Counted from the first letter of the stretch, positions 36,165 through 44,813 are shown. The stretch: DNA of 64,000 nt from Rhodobacterales bacterium RIFCSPHIGHO2_02_FULL_62_130 (GCA_001828855.1 MHZT01000048.1:1-64000); one strand, 5' to 3'. Notes: generated by a model not told the origin, from the letters alone. Numbers and translations: made by a program.

Positions 36165-36186
36165 GTAGGGCGGGGTTCACCCCGCC
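36165..36186 (+). repeat. Family-1 palindromic repeat
   Basis: GTAG head, GGCGGGG-TTCA-CCCCGCC stem. It fills the short gap between rpsP and the chorismate mutase gene, inside what is otherwise one operon. Confidence 0.75.
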
Positions 36187-36196
36187 ATGGTTTCGG

Positions 36197-36505
36197 TTAT
36201 TTCTGTAGTTTCTCGTGATGCCTGATGACTTCTGAGATGATGAAGGTCAGGAATTTCTTGGCGAATTCGGGGTCAAGATCAGCTTCTTTCGACAGCCATT
36301 CCAGCCGCTCGATCTGGCGGGCCTCGCGGTTCGGATCTGACGGCGGCAGATCATGTTCGGCCTTCAGCCGCCCGACCGCCTGCGTCCGCTTGAAGCGCTC
36401 GGCCAGCGTGTAGACAAGGATCGCATCCAGCCGGTCGATGCTTTCGCGGTGGTCTTTCAGCACCTCGGCGGCGCGGGTGATGGCGTCGGTCATCGCGGCA
36501 CTCAT
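36197..36505 (-). CDS. Chorismate mutase (AroQ type)
   Basis: Converts chorismate to prephenate for Phe and Tyr synthesis. The 102-residue all-helical product has the AroQ layout: RESIDRLDAILVYTLAERFKRTQAVGRLKAEHDLPPSDPNREARQIERL with conserved Arg and Lys, then an EVIRHHEKLQK end. Its ATG overlaps the ffh stop by 4 bp (ATGA), indicating coupling. Confidence 0.92.
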   Translation of the reverse strand: MSAAMTDAITRAAEVLKDHRESIDRLDAILVYTLAERFKRTQAVGRLKAEHDLPPSDPNREARQIERLEWLSKEADLDPEFAKKFLTFIISEVIRHHEKLQK

Positions 36506-37998
36506 TTCTTCTTCATCAGGCCCGACAGGCCCGACGGCAGCGTCAGGCCGCGCGGCATGCCCGGAAAGCCGCCGCCCATGCCCATGCCTTCTTTCATGCC
36601 CTTGGCCGCAGCTTCCATGGCTTCGGGGGACATATTGGCCAGATCGGGCGCGCCGCCCTTGCCCATCATCTGTTTGATGGCCTGTTTCATCATGCCACCC
36701 TTGCCCATCTTCTTCATCATGTCGGCCATCTGCTTGTGCTGTTTCAGAAGCTTGTTCAGCTCTGACACCTCAAGCCCAGCACCGGCGGCGATGCGTTTCT
36801 TGCGGCTGGCGGCCAGCAGATCGGGGTTGGCGCGTTCTTTCTTGGTCATCGAGTTGATGAGGGCGATCTGGTGCTTCAGCATCTTGTCGTTGAAACCGGC
36901 CTCTTCGGCCTGTTTCGCCATCTTGCCCATGCCCGGCATCATGCCCATCAGGCCCTGCATGCCGCCCATTTTCATCATCTGCTCAAGCTGGCTGCGCAGG
37001 TCGTTCATGTTGAACAGACCTTTGGCGAACCGCTTGGCCATGCGTTCGGCCTGTTCGGCCTCAAAGGTCTCGCGCGCCTTTTCGACAAGGGCCACGATGT
37101 CGCCCATGCCAAGGATGCGACCCGCAACGCGGTCGGCCTCAAAGGTCTCAAGCGCGTCCATCTTTTCGCCAAGACCGACAAAGCGGATCGGCTTGCCGGT
37201 CACGGCGCGCATCGACAGGGCGGCACCGCCACGGCCATCGCCGTCCATACGGGTCAGCACGACGCCCGAGATACCGACCTTGCCGTCGAATTCGGCAGCG
37301 ACGTTCACGGCGTCTTGGCCTGTCAGGCCATCGACGACCAACAGAGTTTCGCGCGGCTGGGCGATGTCGCGCACGGCCTGAATTTCGTCCATCAACACTT
37401 CGTCGATGTGCAAACGGCCTGCGGTATCAAGGAACAGCACGTCATAGCCGCCCAAAGACGCCTGAGTCTTGGCGCGCTTGGCGATCTGGACGGCGGTTTC
37501 GCCTTTGACGATGGGCAGGCTGTCAACGCCGACTTGGCCTGCCAGAATCGCCAACTGCTCCATAGCGGCGGGGCGGTTGGTGTCCAAGGACGCCAGCAGC
37601 ACGCGCTTGCCGTTCCGCTCTTTCAGGCGCTTGGCCAGTTTCGCGGTGGTGGTGGTTTTGCCCGAACCTTGCAGGCCGACCATCAGGATGGCCGAAGGCG
37701 GGTTGTCGATTTTCAGCGCTTCGGGTTCGTCATCGCCCGCCAGAACGCGCACCAATTCGTCATGCACGATCTTGACGACCTGCTGACCGGGGGTGATGGA
37801 TTTGGTGACGGCCTGACCAATCGCGCGGGTCTTGACGGCTTTTACAAAGTTGCGCGCCACATCCAGCGAGACGTCGGCCTCAAGCAGGGCCACCCGCACT
37901 TCGCGCAGGGCGGTATCGACGTCGGCCTCGGACAGCGCGCCTTGTTTGGTCAGTCGGTCAAAGACAGAACCAAGGCGTTCTGAAAGGCTTTCGAACAT
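36502..37998 (-). CDS. ffh: Signal recognition particle protein Ffh
   Basis: GTPase that, with 4.5S RNA, targets nascent membrane proteins. The 498-residue protein has the N domain, the G domain (GLQGSGKTTTTAKLAKRL near 108-125, DTAGRL, TRMDGDGRGGAAL) and a methionine-rich M domain from about 330. The C-terminus adds a Met/Gly-rich tail (MGMGGGFPGMPRG). It has its own predicted promoter and a structured leader. Confidence 0.97.
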   Translation of the reverse strand: MFESLSERLGSVFDRLTKQGALSEADVDTALREVRVALLEADVSLDVARNFVKAVKTRAIGQAVTKSITPGQQVVKIVHDELVRVLAGDDEPEALKIDNPPSAILMVGLQGSGKTTTTAKLAKRLKERNGKRVLLASLDTNRPAAMEQLAILAGQVGVDSLPIVKGETAVQIAKRAKTQASLGGYDVLFLDTAGRLHIDEVLMDEIQAVRDIAQPRETLLVVDGLTGQDAVNVAAEFDGKVGISGVVLTRMDGDGRGGAALSMRAVTGKPIRFVGLGEKMDALETFEADRVAGRILGMGDIVALVEKARETFEAEQAERMAKRFAKGLFNMNDLRSQLEQMMKMGGMQGLMGMMPGMGKMAKQAEEAGFNDKMLKHQIALINSMTKKERANPDLLAASRKKRIAAGAGLEVSELNKLLKQHKQMADMMKKMGKGGMMKQAIKQMMGKGGAPDLANMSPEAMEAAAKGMKEGMGMGGGFPGMPRGLTLPSGLSGLMKKK

Positions 37999-38068
37999 CG
38001 CGCGCTCCTAGGCTTCGTTTCGCCCTTGCGGGCAGGTTGACGGGTTTCCCAAGGCCAATGGGCAACGG

Positions 38069-38097
38069 CACCTGTGGGCGCAACGCGCTGACAGGTG
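38069..38097 (-). promoter_or_regulatory. Hairpin in the ffh leader
   Basis: CACCTGT and ACAGGTG form 7-bp arms with a 15-nt apical part that contains an inner GCGC-AAC-GCGC-like pairing. It lies about 70-100 nt before the ffh start, within the roughly 150-nt leader from the predicted promoter. A conserved ffh leader motif has, to my recollection, been proposed in alphaproteobacteria; membership is not tested. Confidence 0.45.
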
Positions 38098-38154
38098 GCG
38101 ATCCCGGCATAAGCCAAGGGACCGGAAGCGAATGGCCTCCGGGGAATTCTGGCG

Positions 38155-38183
38155 CGGATACGCCCGATCATGGCAGGAGTCAA
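38155..38183 (-). promoter_or_regulatory. Predicted sigma-70 promoter of ffh
   Basis: On the - strand TTGACT (38183-38178) and TATCCG (38160-38155), 17 bp apart. Predicted RNA start near 38148, giving a leader of about 150 nt. Confidence 0.6.
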
Positions 38184-38236
38184 GCGTTTGGCGGCAATGC
38201 GGCCCGCGCAGGGTATTCCGCGCGCATCCCTGCAAG

Positions 38237-38275
38237 CGTGTCCTTATCAATCGTGTCCTTATCAATCGTGGCCTT
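38237..38275 (+). repeat. 15-bp tandem direct repeat
   Basis: The unit CGTGTCCTTATCAAT occurs at 38237-38251 and 38252-38266, with a third partial copy (CGTGGCCTT) to 38275. It lies between the divergent ffh and LysR-family genes, about 55 bp upstream of the ffh -35, and could be a pair of regulator half-sites or a replication slippage product. Confidence 0.6.
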
Positions 38276-38330
38276 GCAAATCCAGCCTTGGGCAGACAGG
38301 CTTGGGGCAGGCAAGAGAAGGAGCGCATCG

Positions 38331-39218
38331 GTGGGGCTTGAAAACTGGGACGAGATCCGCACGGCCTATCAGGTGGCCCGGATGGGAACGGTTTCGGGGG
38401 CGGCCGAGGTTTTGGGCGTTCACCATGCCACGGTGATCCGGCATATTGATGCGCTGGAAAAGCGGCTTGGCTCTAAGTTGTTTCAGCGCCACGCGCGCGG
38501 TTATACCCCGACCGAGGCCGGGCGTGATCTGTTGCTGGTGGCGCAGACCACCGAAGAACAGTTTGGCCAGCTTGCAAGCCGGATCAAAGGGCAGGGCGAG
38601 ACGGTGGCAGGAGAATTGGTTGTCACCGCGATCACCGGAATCGAAGCCTTGCTGACACCGGTTTTTGCCGAGTTTCAGGCGCAGCATCCGGCGGTTGTGA
38701 TCCGCTTTCTGACCGATATGCGGCTGTTCCGGCTGGATTACGGCGAGGCGCATGTCGCCATCCGCGCAGGCGGAACGCCACAAGAGCCTGACAACGTGGT
38801 GCAACCGCTGCTCCGCATGCGGATGGGCCTTTATGCGTCGCGGCGTTATGTAGAGCAGCACGGGCTGCCATCGGGACCGGAAGATTTCCGCAAACACCGC
38901 TTTATCGGGGCGGATAGCCCCGAAAGCCGCGCGCCGTTCCATCGCTGGCTGCGCGAGAACGTGCCTGCTGATTGCATCACCTACCGCGTCACCGAATCCG
39001 CCGCGACCGAGGCGGCGTTGCGGGCAGGGCTGGGGATCGGTTTTCATGGCGTCTGGGAGGCAACGCGCGACCCTGATCTGATCGAGGTGATGCCGCCGCT
39101 GACGGAATGGGAATCGCCGTTGTGGATCGTCACCCATGTCGATCTGCACCGCACGTTGAAGGTGCAAAGCTTTCTTGCCGCCTTGAAACAGGCCGCTGCG
39201 GGCTGGAGCTGCAAGTGA
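38331..39218 (+). CDS. LysR-family transcriptional regulator (GTG start)
   Basis: 295 residues: an N-terminal winged helix (WDEIRTAYQVARMGTVSGAAEVLGVHHATVIRHIDALEKRLGSKLFQRHARGYTPTEAG) and a LysR substrate-binding domain. The GTG at 38331 is 7 nt after AAGGAG and gives the normal family length; no ATG fits. It overlaps the following exporter by 4 bp (GTGA), so it is probably co-expressed with it. Effector unknown. Confidence 0.88.
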   Translation: MGLENWDEIRTAYQVARMGTVSGAAEVLGVHHATVIRHIDALEKRLGSKLFQRHARGYTPTEAGRDLLLVAQTTEEQFGQLASRIKGQGETVAGELVVTAITGIEALLTPVFAEFQAQHPAVVIRFLTDMRLFRLDYGEAHVAIRAGGTPQEPDNVVQPLLRMRMGLYASRRYVEQHGLPSGPEDFRKHRFIGADSPESRAPFHRWLRENVPADCITYRVTESAATEAALRAGLGIGFHGVWEATRDPDLIEVMPPLTEWESPLWIVTHVDLHRTLKVQSFLAALKQAAAGWSCK

Positions 39219-40123
39219 CCCAAGTGCAGCGCGGGCATCTGGCGATGCTGTGCTTTTCTGCGCTGGTGGCGGGGTCGTTTTCCTTGGGGGCGATGGCCGC
39301 GCCCTATGTGTCGCCCTCGGCGCTGACGGTGCTGCGTTTTGCGCTGGCGGCCAGTCTGGTGGGGGCGGCGGCGCTGGCGACGACCGGATTGCCGCGCAGC
39401 GCATGGCAGGCTCCGTGGCGCTATGTGGTGTTGGGCGGGCTGCTGGCAGCCTATTTCGTGCTGATGTTTGAAGGCCTGCGAACGGCCGAGGCGGTTCCTG
39501 CGGCGGCGGTGTTCACGCTGACACCGGTGATGGCGGCAGGGTTCGGTTGGCTTTTGCTGCGACAGGTGACGACGGTGCGGATGGCCGTTGCGCTGGTGGT
39601 GGGGGCGATGGGCGCGCTGTGGGTGATCTTTCGCGCCGATCTGGCGGCGGCGTTGCGGCTTGAGGTCGGACGGGGCGAGGTGATCTACTTTTTCGGCTGT
39701 ATCGCCCATGCGCTTTATGCGCCGATGGTGCGAAAGCTGAACCGTGGAGAACCTGCGGTGGTGTTTACCTTTGGCATGATGGTTGCTGGATTGGGTCTGC
39801 TGACGCTTTGGGGCTGGCGTGATGTCGTGCAAACCGATTGGGCAAACCTGCCGCGGATTGTCTGGATATGTCTGATCTATGTCTCGGTTGCGGCCAGTGC
39901 GATGACCTTTGTTCTGTTGCAATATGCCACGCTGCGCCTGCCTGCGGCCAAGGTGATGGCCTATACCTATCTGGTTCCGGCATGGGTGACGCTGTGGGAG
40001 CTTGCATTGGGTCGGGGTGCGCCGCCCCTGCAGGTTTCGGGTGGCGTGGTGCTTACCGTTGTTGCGCTGGCCCTGCTGCTCAAGGATGAAACTGCGGGCA
40101 GGGGCGTGACAGCCAAAGCTTGA
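39215..40123 (+). CDS. DMT/EamA-family transporter (GTG start)
   Basis: 302-residue membrane protein with about ten helices in two EamA repeats (for example LRFALAASLVGAAALA, AVFTLTPVMAAGFGWLLLRQVTTVRMAVALVVGAMGALWVIF, then AYTYLVPAWVTLWELALG). Family members export amino acids or metabolites. The GTG at 39215 overlaps the LysR stop and follows GGAG. The pairing suggests the regulator and exporter respond to the same unknown compound. Confidence 0.87.
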   Translation: MTQVQRGHLAMLCFSALVAGSFSLGAMAAPYVSPSALTVLRFALAASLVGAAALATTGLPRSAWQAPWRYVVLGGLLAAYFVLMFEGLRTAEAVPAAAVFTLTPVMAAGFGWLLLRQVTTVRMAVALVVGAMGALWVIFRADLAAALRLEVGRGEVIYFFGCIAHALYAPMVRKLNRGEPAVVFTFGMMVAGLGLLTLWGWRDVVQTDWANLPRIVWICLIYVSVAASAMTFVLLQYATLRLPAAKVMAYTYLVPAWVTLWELALGRGAPPLQVSGGVVLTVVALALLLKDETAGRGVTAKA

Positions 40124-40148
40124 CAGAAGGCCGGGAACGCGCTGCACT
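40120..40148 (+). promoter_or_regulatory. Candidate promoter of the PAAR gene
   Basis: A perfect TTGACA at 40120-40125 and a poor -10 (TGCACT at 40143-40148) with 17 bp between. It overlaps the stop codon of the exporter gene. Confidence 0.35.
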
Positions 40149-40176
40149 GGGTCTATTGAATCCAAGGAATACAGCC

Positions 40177-40473
40177 ATGCCTCCTGCCGCGCGAATTGGC
40201 GATATGCATACCTGCCCGCAGGTCACACCCGGAACGCCACCGATTCCGCATGTGGGTGGTCCGGTCGTCATGGGCGCACCGAATGTCCTGATCGGCAAAA
40301 TACCGGCATCACGGATCGGGGATACATGCGTTTGCGTCGGGCCGCCGGATTCGATTGCCAAGGGGTCGGCCACGGTAAAAATCGCCGGAATGCCCGCCGC
40401 CCGCTTGGGGGATATGACTGCGCATGGCGGCAGCATTGTGGTGGGGCTGCCAACGGTGATGATCGGCGGCTAG
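40177..40473 (+). CDS. PAAR-domain protein
   Basis: 98 residues made almost only of a PAAR domain: PAARIGDMHTC near the start, IPASRIGDTCVC in the middle and MPAARLGDMTAHGGSIVVGLPTVMIGG at the end. PAAR proteins cap the VgrG spike of type VI secretion systems or contractile injection machines, binding a metal through His/Cys. No tss or vgrG gene is in this window. It precedes the TPR-CHAT gene by 92 nt on the same strand. Confidence 0.88.
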   Translation: MPPAARIGDMHTCPQVTPGTPPIPHVGGPVVMGAPNVLIGKIPASRIGDTCVCVGPPDSIAKGSATVKIAGMPAARLGDMTAHGGSIVVGLPTVMIGG

Positions 40474-40565
40474 GTCTTCTGTCAGATCACCCCGCAAGCT
40501 GACGGTGTTTAGGCTTGATGCTTTGATGGCTTGGGTATCCTTTTTGGACCCAGAGGAGGGATGTC

Positions 40566-43487
40566 ATGCGCTTGGCGGCGACGATGGCGGTTTTGATGAT
40601 GCTGGGCGCGCCCGCTATCGGCCAAGAGATGACCGCAACCGAAGAGGCTGCCTACACCGCTTTGTGGCAGTTGACCCAGCAGGGCCAAGAGTTGCTGGCA
40701 GCCGGTGATCTGGCGGGGGCCGAGGCGGCATTTGCCGATGTCTTGGCTTTGGTTGAGCGGGATCTGCCCGACGAGGCACTGACACGGGCTGCGGCCTTGC
40801 ACAATCTGGCTGCGGTGCGCGCCGATCTGGGGCAGTTTGTTCAAGCCGAAGCGATGGCGCGTGCTGCCCTGGATATCCGGCGACGCCTGGGCGAGGCCGG
40901 TGCCATCGCCAGCTCCGAGCGGTTGCTGGGAACAATTCTGCACGATCTGGGGCAGTTGGACGAGGCGAGGGCGCTGATCGAGGCGTCGGTAGTGGCGCAG
41001 TTGAACGATGCCAATGTGCCGCGCGTTTCGCTGGAAAAGGATATGGCGGCATTGGCCGAACTTACGGCTTTGCTGGGCGATCCTGCGGCTGCCATGCAGA
41101 TTTTGGGGCAGCTGGAGCCGTATTTGCCGCAAATGACGCCTTCGCAGGCGGTGGCGGTCTATGCGGGGCTGGGTCGGGTTCAGTCCATTATGGGGCGGCC
41201 CGAACTGGCCGAGGCGGCTTACCGGCAGGTGTTGACGCTTTCGGCAGGGCTGGCCTTTGGCGCGGAATGGCGACCCCAAGATCAGGCGGTGGCACTGGGT
41301 AATCTTGGCACGATGTTGCTGCGTCAAGGCCGTGCCGCCGAGGCAGAGCCGCTGTTCCGGCAGGCGTTGACTGGCGCGCAAGGGGGGGCTGTCGCGGCGA
41401 ACTTGCTGGACGGGTTGGGGGCCGCTTTGGCTGCGCAGGGCGTCATGCAGGCCGCTTGGCAGGCGCAAAGGCAAGCCCTTGATCTGCGGTTGGCGGCTTT
41501 GCCCGAAGATCACCCTCAGGTCGCAGCCTCGTTTGCAACACTTGGTGCGACGCTGCTGCGCGCGGGCGAATTTGCAGTGGCGGAGCAGACATTGTCGCGG
41601 GCGGTCGCGTTGTTGGCGCAGCGGAATGATGGTCTGCGGCTGGCACGGGCGGCGCTAGCGCTGGGGGCGGCAGAAGCGGCGCTGGGCAAGCCGGGCTTCG
41701 CGCGGGCCAAGGCAGCTTTGGCCGATTTGCAGGCGATTCTGCCAAAGGACCATCCCGATCTGGTGCGGGCGGGGTTCTCGACGGCATGGCTCGGTTTGGC
41801 CGAGGGGCAAGCACCCGAAGCGTTGTCCCTTGCGCGGGTCGCCTTGGCGGGTTTTGCCGCGCAGGCGGGGCGGGTGGGCGCGGATGCCACCATTGCTGCC
41901 GCGCAAGAACCGGATATGCGGCGGCAGGTTCTGGCACTGGTCGATGCCGCCTATGAGGTGGACCCCGTCGGCCTGATGGACGAGGCGTTTCAGGCCGCGC
42001 AATGGGCCACCGCCAGCAAAGCCGCACGTGCGACGCGGCGCATGGTGGCGCGCTTTGCCAGCGAGGACGATGCCTTGGGGCAGGTGGTGCGGGCCAAACA
42101 GGATCTGGTCGATCTGTGGTCTGCCAAGGATGCCGAGTTGTTGGAAAGGCTGGCGCGCGGGGCGGATAGTGCGGCCGTTCAGGCCGAGATGGCACAGATC
42201 GACGCCCGGATCGCGCAAACCGAAGCCGCAATCCTGGCAGCCAATCCGCAATACGAGGCTTTGGTGTCAGAGCATGTTTTGACACTGGCCGAGACGCAGG
42301 CTTTGCTTGGTCCTGACGAGGCGCTTTTGATGATCGTGCCGGCGGTCGATGCCAGCTATGTTTTCGTGGTTTCGGCAACGGCGGCTGTGTGGCACCGGAC
42401 AGATCTGGGGCAAGAGGCGATGTCCTTGCAGATCAAGGCTTTGCGCGCCGATCTTGACCCCTCGCAGCAAACCCGCAGCGCTGCGGCCCTGACGGATGAC
42501 GCGCCCAAGACTGGCCCGAGTTTTGATCGTGGGACGGCTTTTGCGCTGTATCAAAGTCTGGTTGCGCCGGTACAGCCAGTGTTGACAGAGGCGTCGCGGG
42601 TGCTGGTGGTGGCCGATGGACCAATCGCATCCCTGCCGCTTGCGCTGCTTGTCGGGGCACAACCACAGGGGGATGACGGCGACCCGAAGGCGCTGACAGA
42701 TACCGAATGGTTGGCCAAGCGCTATGCCTTTGCCACGCTGCCGGGCGTGCAGAGTTTGGTGGGGCTGCGGGATCGTGTGGCCCCTTCGGATCGGGGTGGC
42801 TTTGCGGGCTTTGGGGCGCCGGATTTCGGTGGAACCTCGCAACCCGTTGCCTTGGCAGGATTTTTCGATGGCGCGCTTGCGCGTGCGGCGGCGCTGCAAG
42901 GGCTTGCGCCATTGCCCGCCACACGCACCGAACTCCGGGGTCTGGCGCGGGCGCTGGGGGCCGATGCGGCCGACCTGCGCCTTGGGGCAGACGCGACCGA
43001 AGCGGCGGTGCGCGGTGCTGATCTGTCAGAGGTTGCGGTGATTGCTTTTGCCACACATGGTTTGCTTGCAGGCGAGATTACGGGATTGGCCGAACCGGCG
43101 CTGGCCTTTACGCCGCCTGCCGTTCCAAGCCCGCTGGATGACGGGTTGCTAACCGCATCCGAGGCCGCGCGACTAAAGCTGCGGGCGGATTGGGTCATTC
43201 TGTCGGCCTGCAATACCGCCGCTGCGGATGGCACTCCGGGGGCCGAGGGGCTGTCGGGGCTGGCGCAGGCGTTTCTTTACGCGGGGGCGCGCGGGTTGTT
43301 GGTCAGCCATTGGCCGGTTCGCGACGATGCCGCCGCAGCGCTGACGCAAGCGGCGGTTGCGGCCAGAGGCAGGGGCGTCGGGCAGGCCGATGCGCTGCGA
43401 CGTTCGATGCTGGATCTGATGCAAAAACCCGGCATGGCGCATCCGATGGTGTGGGCACCGTTTGTGGTGGTGGGGGACGGTCGCTGA
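40566..43487 (+). CDS. Exported TPR-CHAT protein, caspase-like peptidase
   Basis: 973 residues: a signal peptide (MRLAATMAVLMMLGAPAIGQ), about 400 residues of degenerate TPR repeats (EAEAAFADVLAL, ALHNLAAVRADLGQFVQAEAMARAAL and similar), a helical linker (about 470-580), and a C-terminal CHAT domain. The catalytic pair is visible as His831 in FATHG and Cys882 in LSACNTA, followed by GLAQAFLYAGARGLLVSHWPV. CHAT is the separase/caspase-like peptidase clan. The signal peptide places it in the periplasm or outside. GAGGAGGG precedes the start. Substrate unknown. Confidence 0.88.
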   Translation: MRLAATMAVLMMLGAPAIGQEMTATEEAAYTALWQLTQQGQELLAAGDLAGAEAAFADVLALVERDLPDEALTRAAALHNLAAVRADLGQFVQAEAMARAALDIRRRLGEAGAIASSERLLGTILHDLGQLDEARALIEASVVAQLNDANVPRVSLEKDMAALAELTALLGDPAAAMQILGQLEPYLPQMTPSQAVAVYAGLGRVQSIMGRPELAEAAYRQVLTLSAGLAFGAEWRPQDQAVALGNLGTMLLRQGRAAEAEPLFRQALTGAQGGAVAANLLDGLGAALAAQGVMQAAWQAQRQALDLRLAALPEDHPQVAASFATLGATLLRAGEFAVAEQTLSRAVALLAQRNDGLRLARAALALGAAEAALGKPGFARAKAALADLQAILPKDHPDLVRAGFSTAWLGLAEGQAPEALSLARVALAGFAAQAGRVGADATIAAAQEPDMRRQVLALVDAAYEVDPVGLMDEAFQAAQWATASKAARATRRMVARFASEDDALGQVVRAKQDLVDLWSAKDAELLERLARGADSAAVQAEMAQIDARIAQTEAAILAANPQYEALVSEHVLTLAETQALLGPDEALLMIVPAVDASYVFVVSATAAVWHRTDLGQEAMSLQIKALRADLDPSQQTRSAAALTDDAPKTGPSFDRGTAFALYQSLVAPVQPVLTEASRVLVVADGPIASLPLALLVGAQPQGDDGDPKALTDTEWLAKRYAFATLPGVQSLVGLRDRVAPSDRGGFAGFGAPDFGGTSQPVALAGFFDGALARAAALQGLAPLPATRTELRGLARALGADAADLRLGADATEAAVRGADLSEVAVIAFATHGLLAGEITGLAEPALAFTPPAVPSPLDDGLLTASEAARLKLRADWVILSACNTAAADGTPGAEGLSGLAQAFLYAGARGLLVSHWPVRDDAAAALTQAAVAARGRGVGQADALRRSMLDLMQKPGMAHPMVWAPFVVVGDGR

Positions 43488-43528
43488 TCGGGCGTGATCT
43501 ATGCCATCGTCATGATATTTTACCAAAT

Positions 43529-43572
43529 CGTCAAAAAACTGTCAGCCCAGCGTCACACGCGGCCCCTAGCTA
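43529..43572 (+). promoter_or_regulatory. Pho-box-like array and -10 for the ABC operon
   Basis: The pentamer CGTCA/TGTCA occurs at 43529, 43540 and 43551, an exact 11-bp period. The last two form CTGTCAG-N4-GCGTCAC (43539-43556), close to the PhoB consensus of two CTGTCAT-like units with 4 bp between. A -10-like TAGCTA (43567-43572) begins 10 bp after the array, the classical PhoB distance. No normal -35 is present. Confidence 0.6.
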
Positions 43573-43680
43573 GCGCCCTGTGCGATCCGGGTGGTCGCCC
43601 CGTGCGCTGTGCGATCTTTCGCAAGGCGGCGCAGCGAGGGTGATGCCGTGGATATGGCACAGCCATGACAGGAGACGGAT

Positions 43681-44799
43681 ATGAATACCCTTAAAGCCCT
43701 TGCATCGGGCAGCAGCCTGATCGCCATGCTTGCCGCCGCTGCAACCCCCACGATGTCGCTGGGCGAAACCTTGGCCGAGATCGAGGCCGCGGCCAAGGCG
43801 GAAGGTATGCTGACCACCATCGCGCTGCCGCATGACTGGTGCAACTATGGCGAGATCATCGCCAGCTTCAAAGCCAAATACCCCGAAATCACCGTGAATG
43901 AACTGAACCCCGATGCGGGTTCCGCTGACGAGTTGGAAGCTATCCGCGCCAACGCCACCAACACCGGCCCGCAGGCCCCCGACGTGATCGACGTTGGTCT
44001 GGCTTTTGGTCCTCAGGCCAAGGCCGAAGGGCTGATCCAGCCCTACAAAGTGCAGGCATGGGACGAAATTGCCCCCGAAATCAAGGATGCCGACGGCTTT
44101 TGGGCTGGTTCGTATTATGGTGTGATGGCGTTCGGTGTGAACACCGATCTGGTGCCGACCGTCCCGACCAAGTGGGACGATCTGCTGAAGCCGGAATATG
44201 CGGCCTCTTTCGCGCTGACCGGTGATCCGCGCGCCTCGAACCAAGCCATTCTGGCGATCCTGTCGGCAGGTCTGTCGCGCGGTGCCGAAGCTGGCGAAGC
44301 GTCGGGCACCAAGGGTCTGGAGTTCATGGCCGAGCTGAACAAGGCAGGCAACTTCGTGCCGGTTTCGGGCAAGTCGGGCACCATCGCCCAAGGCCAGACC
44401 CCGATCGTTGCCGCATGGGATTATAACCTGCTGGCATGGCGTGACGCTCTGGCAGGCAACCCGCCGGTCGAAGTCGTAATCCCCGAAGGTCCGGTTCTGG
44501 CAGGCGTGTATGTGCAGGCGATCAGCGCCTATGCACCGCACCCGAATGCCGCGAAACTGTGGATGGAGCATCTGTTCTCGGACGAAGGCCAGAATGGTTA
44601 TGTGAAGGGCTACTGCCACACCGCACGCTTCAACAGCATGGTTGCAGCAGGCAAGGTTCCGCAAGAGTTGCTGGACGCGCTGCCTCCGGCTGACGCCTAT
44701 ACCCGCGCCGTATTCCCGTCGGTGGAACAGCAAGAGGCCAACAAGGCCGTTGTGACTGGCCAGTGGGATAGTGTTGTCGGCGCTGCTGTCGCTGAATAA
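43681..44799 (+). CDS. ABC transporter periplasmic binding protein (family 1)
   Basis: 372 residues with a signal peptide (to about residue 28) and the type II binding fold: EIIASFKAKYPEITVNELNP, DVIDVGLAFGPQAKAEGLIQPYK, YYGVMAFGVNTDLVPTVPTKWDDLL. It resembles the iron/polyamine/2-aminoethylphosphonate group of binding proteins. The Pho-box-like site upstream favours a phosphorus-related ligand such as a phosphonate or phosphoester, but this is inference. AGGAG lies 6 nt before the ATG. Confidence 0.85.
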   Translation: MNTLKALASGSSLIAMLAAAATPTMSLGETLAEIEAAAKAEGMLTTIALPHDWCNYGEIIASFKAKYPEITVNELNPDAGSADELEAIRANATNTGPQAPDVIDVGLAFGPQAKAEGLIQPYKVQAWDEIAPEIKDADGFWAGSYYGVMAFGVNTDLVPTVPTKWDDLLKPEYAASFALTGDPRASNQAILAILSAGLSRGAEAGEASGTKGLEFMAELNKAGNFVPVSGKSGTIAQGQTPIVAAWDYNLLAWRDALAGNPPVEVVIPEGPVLAGVYVQAISAYAPHPNAAKLWMEHLFSDEGQNGYVKGYCHTARFNSMVAAGKVPQELLDALPPADAYTRAVFPSVEQQEANKAVVTGQWDSVVGAAVAE

Positions 44800-44813
44800 G
44801 CCCTGATACCCAG

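Noticed and set aside
40177-40473. A type VI secretion locus
   Set aside because: Only the PAAR protein is here; no tss, hcp or vgrG gene lies in the window.
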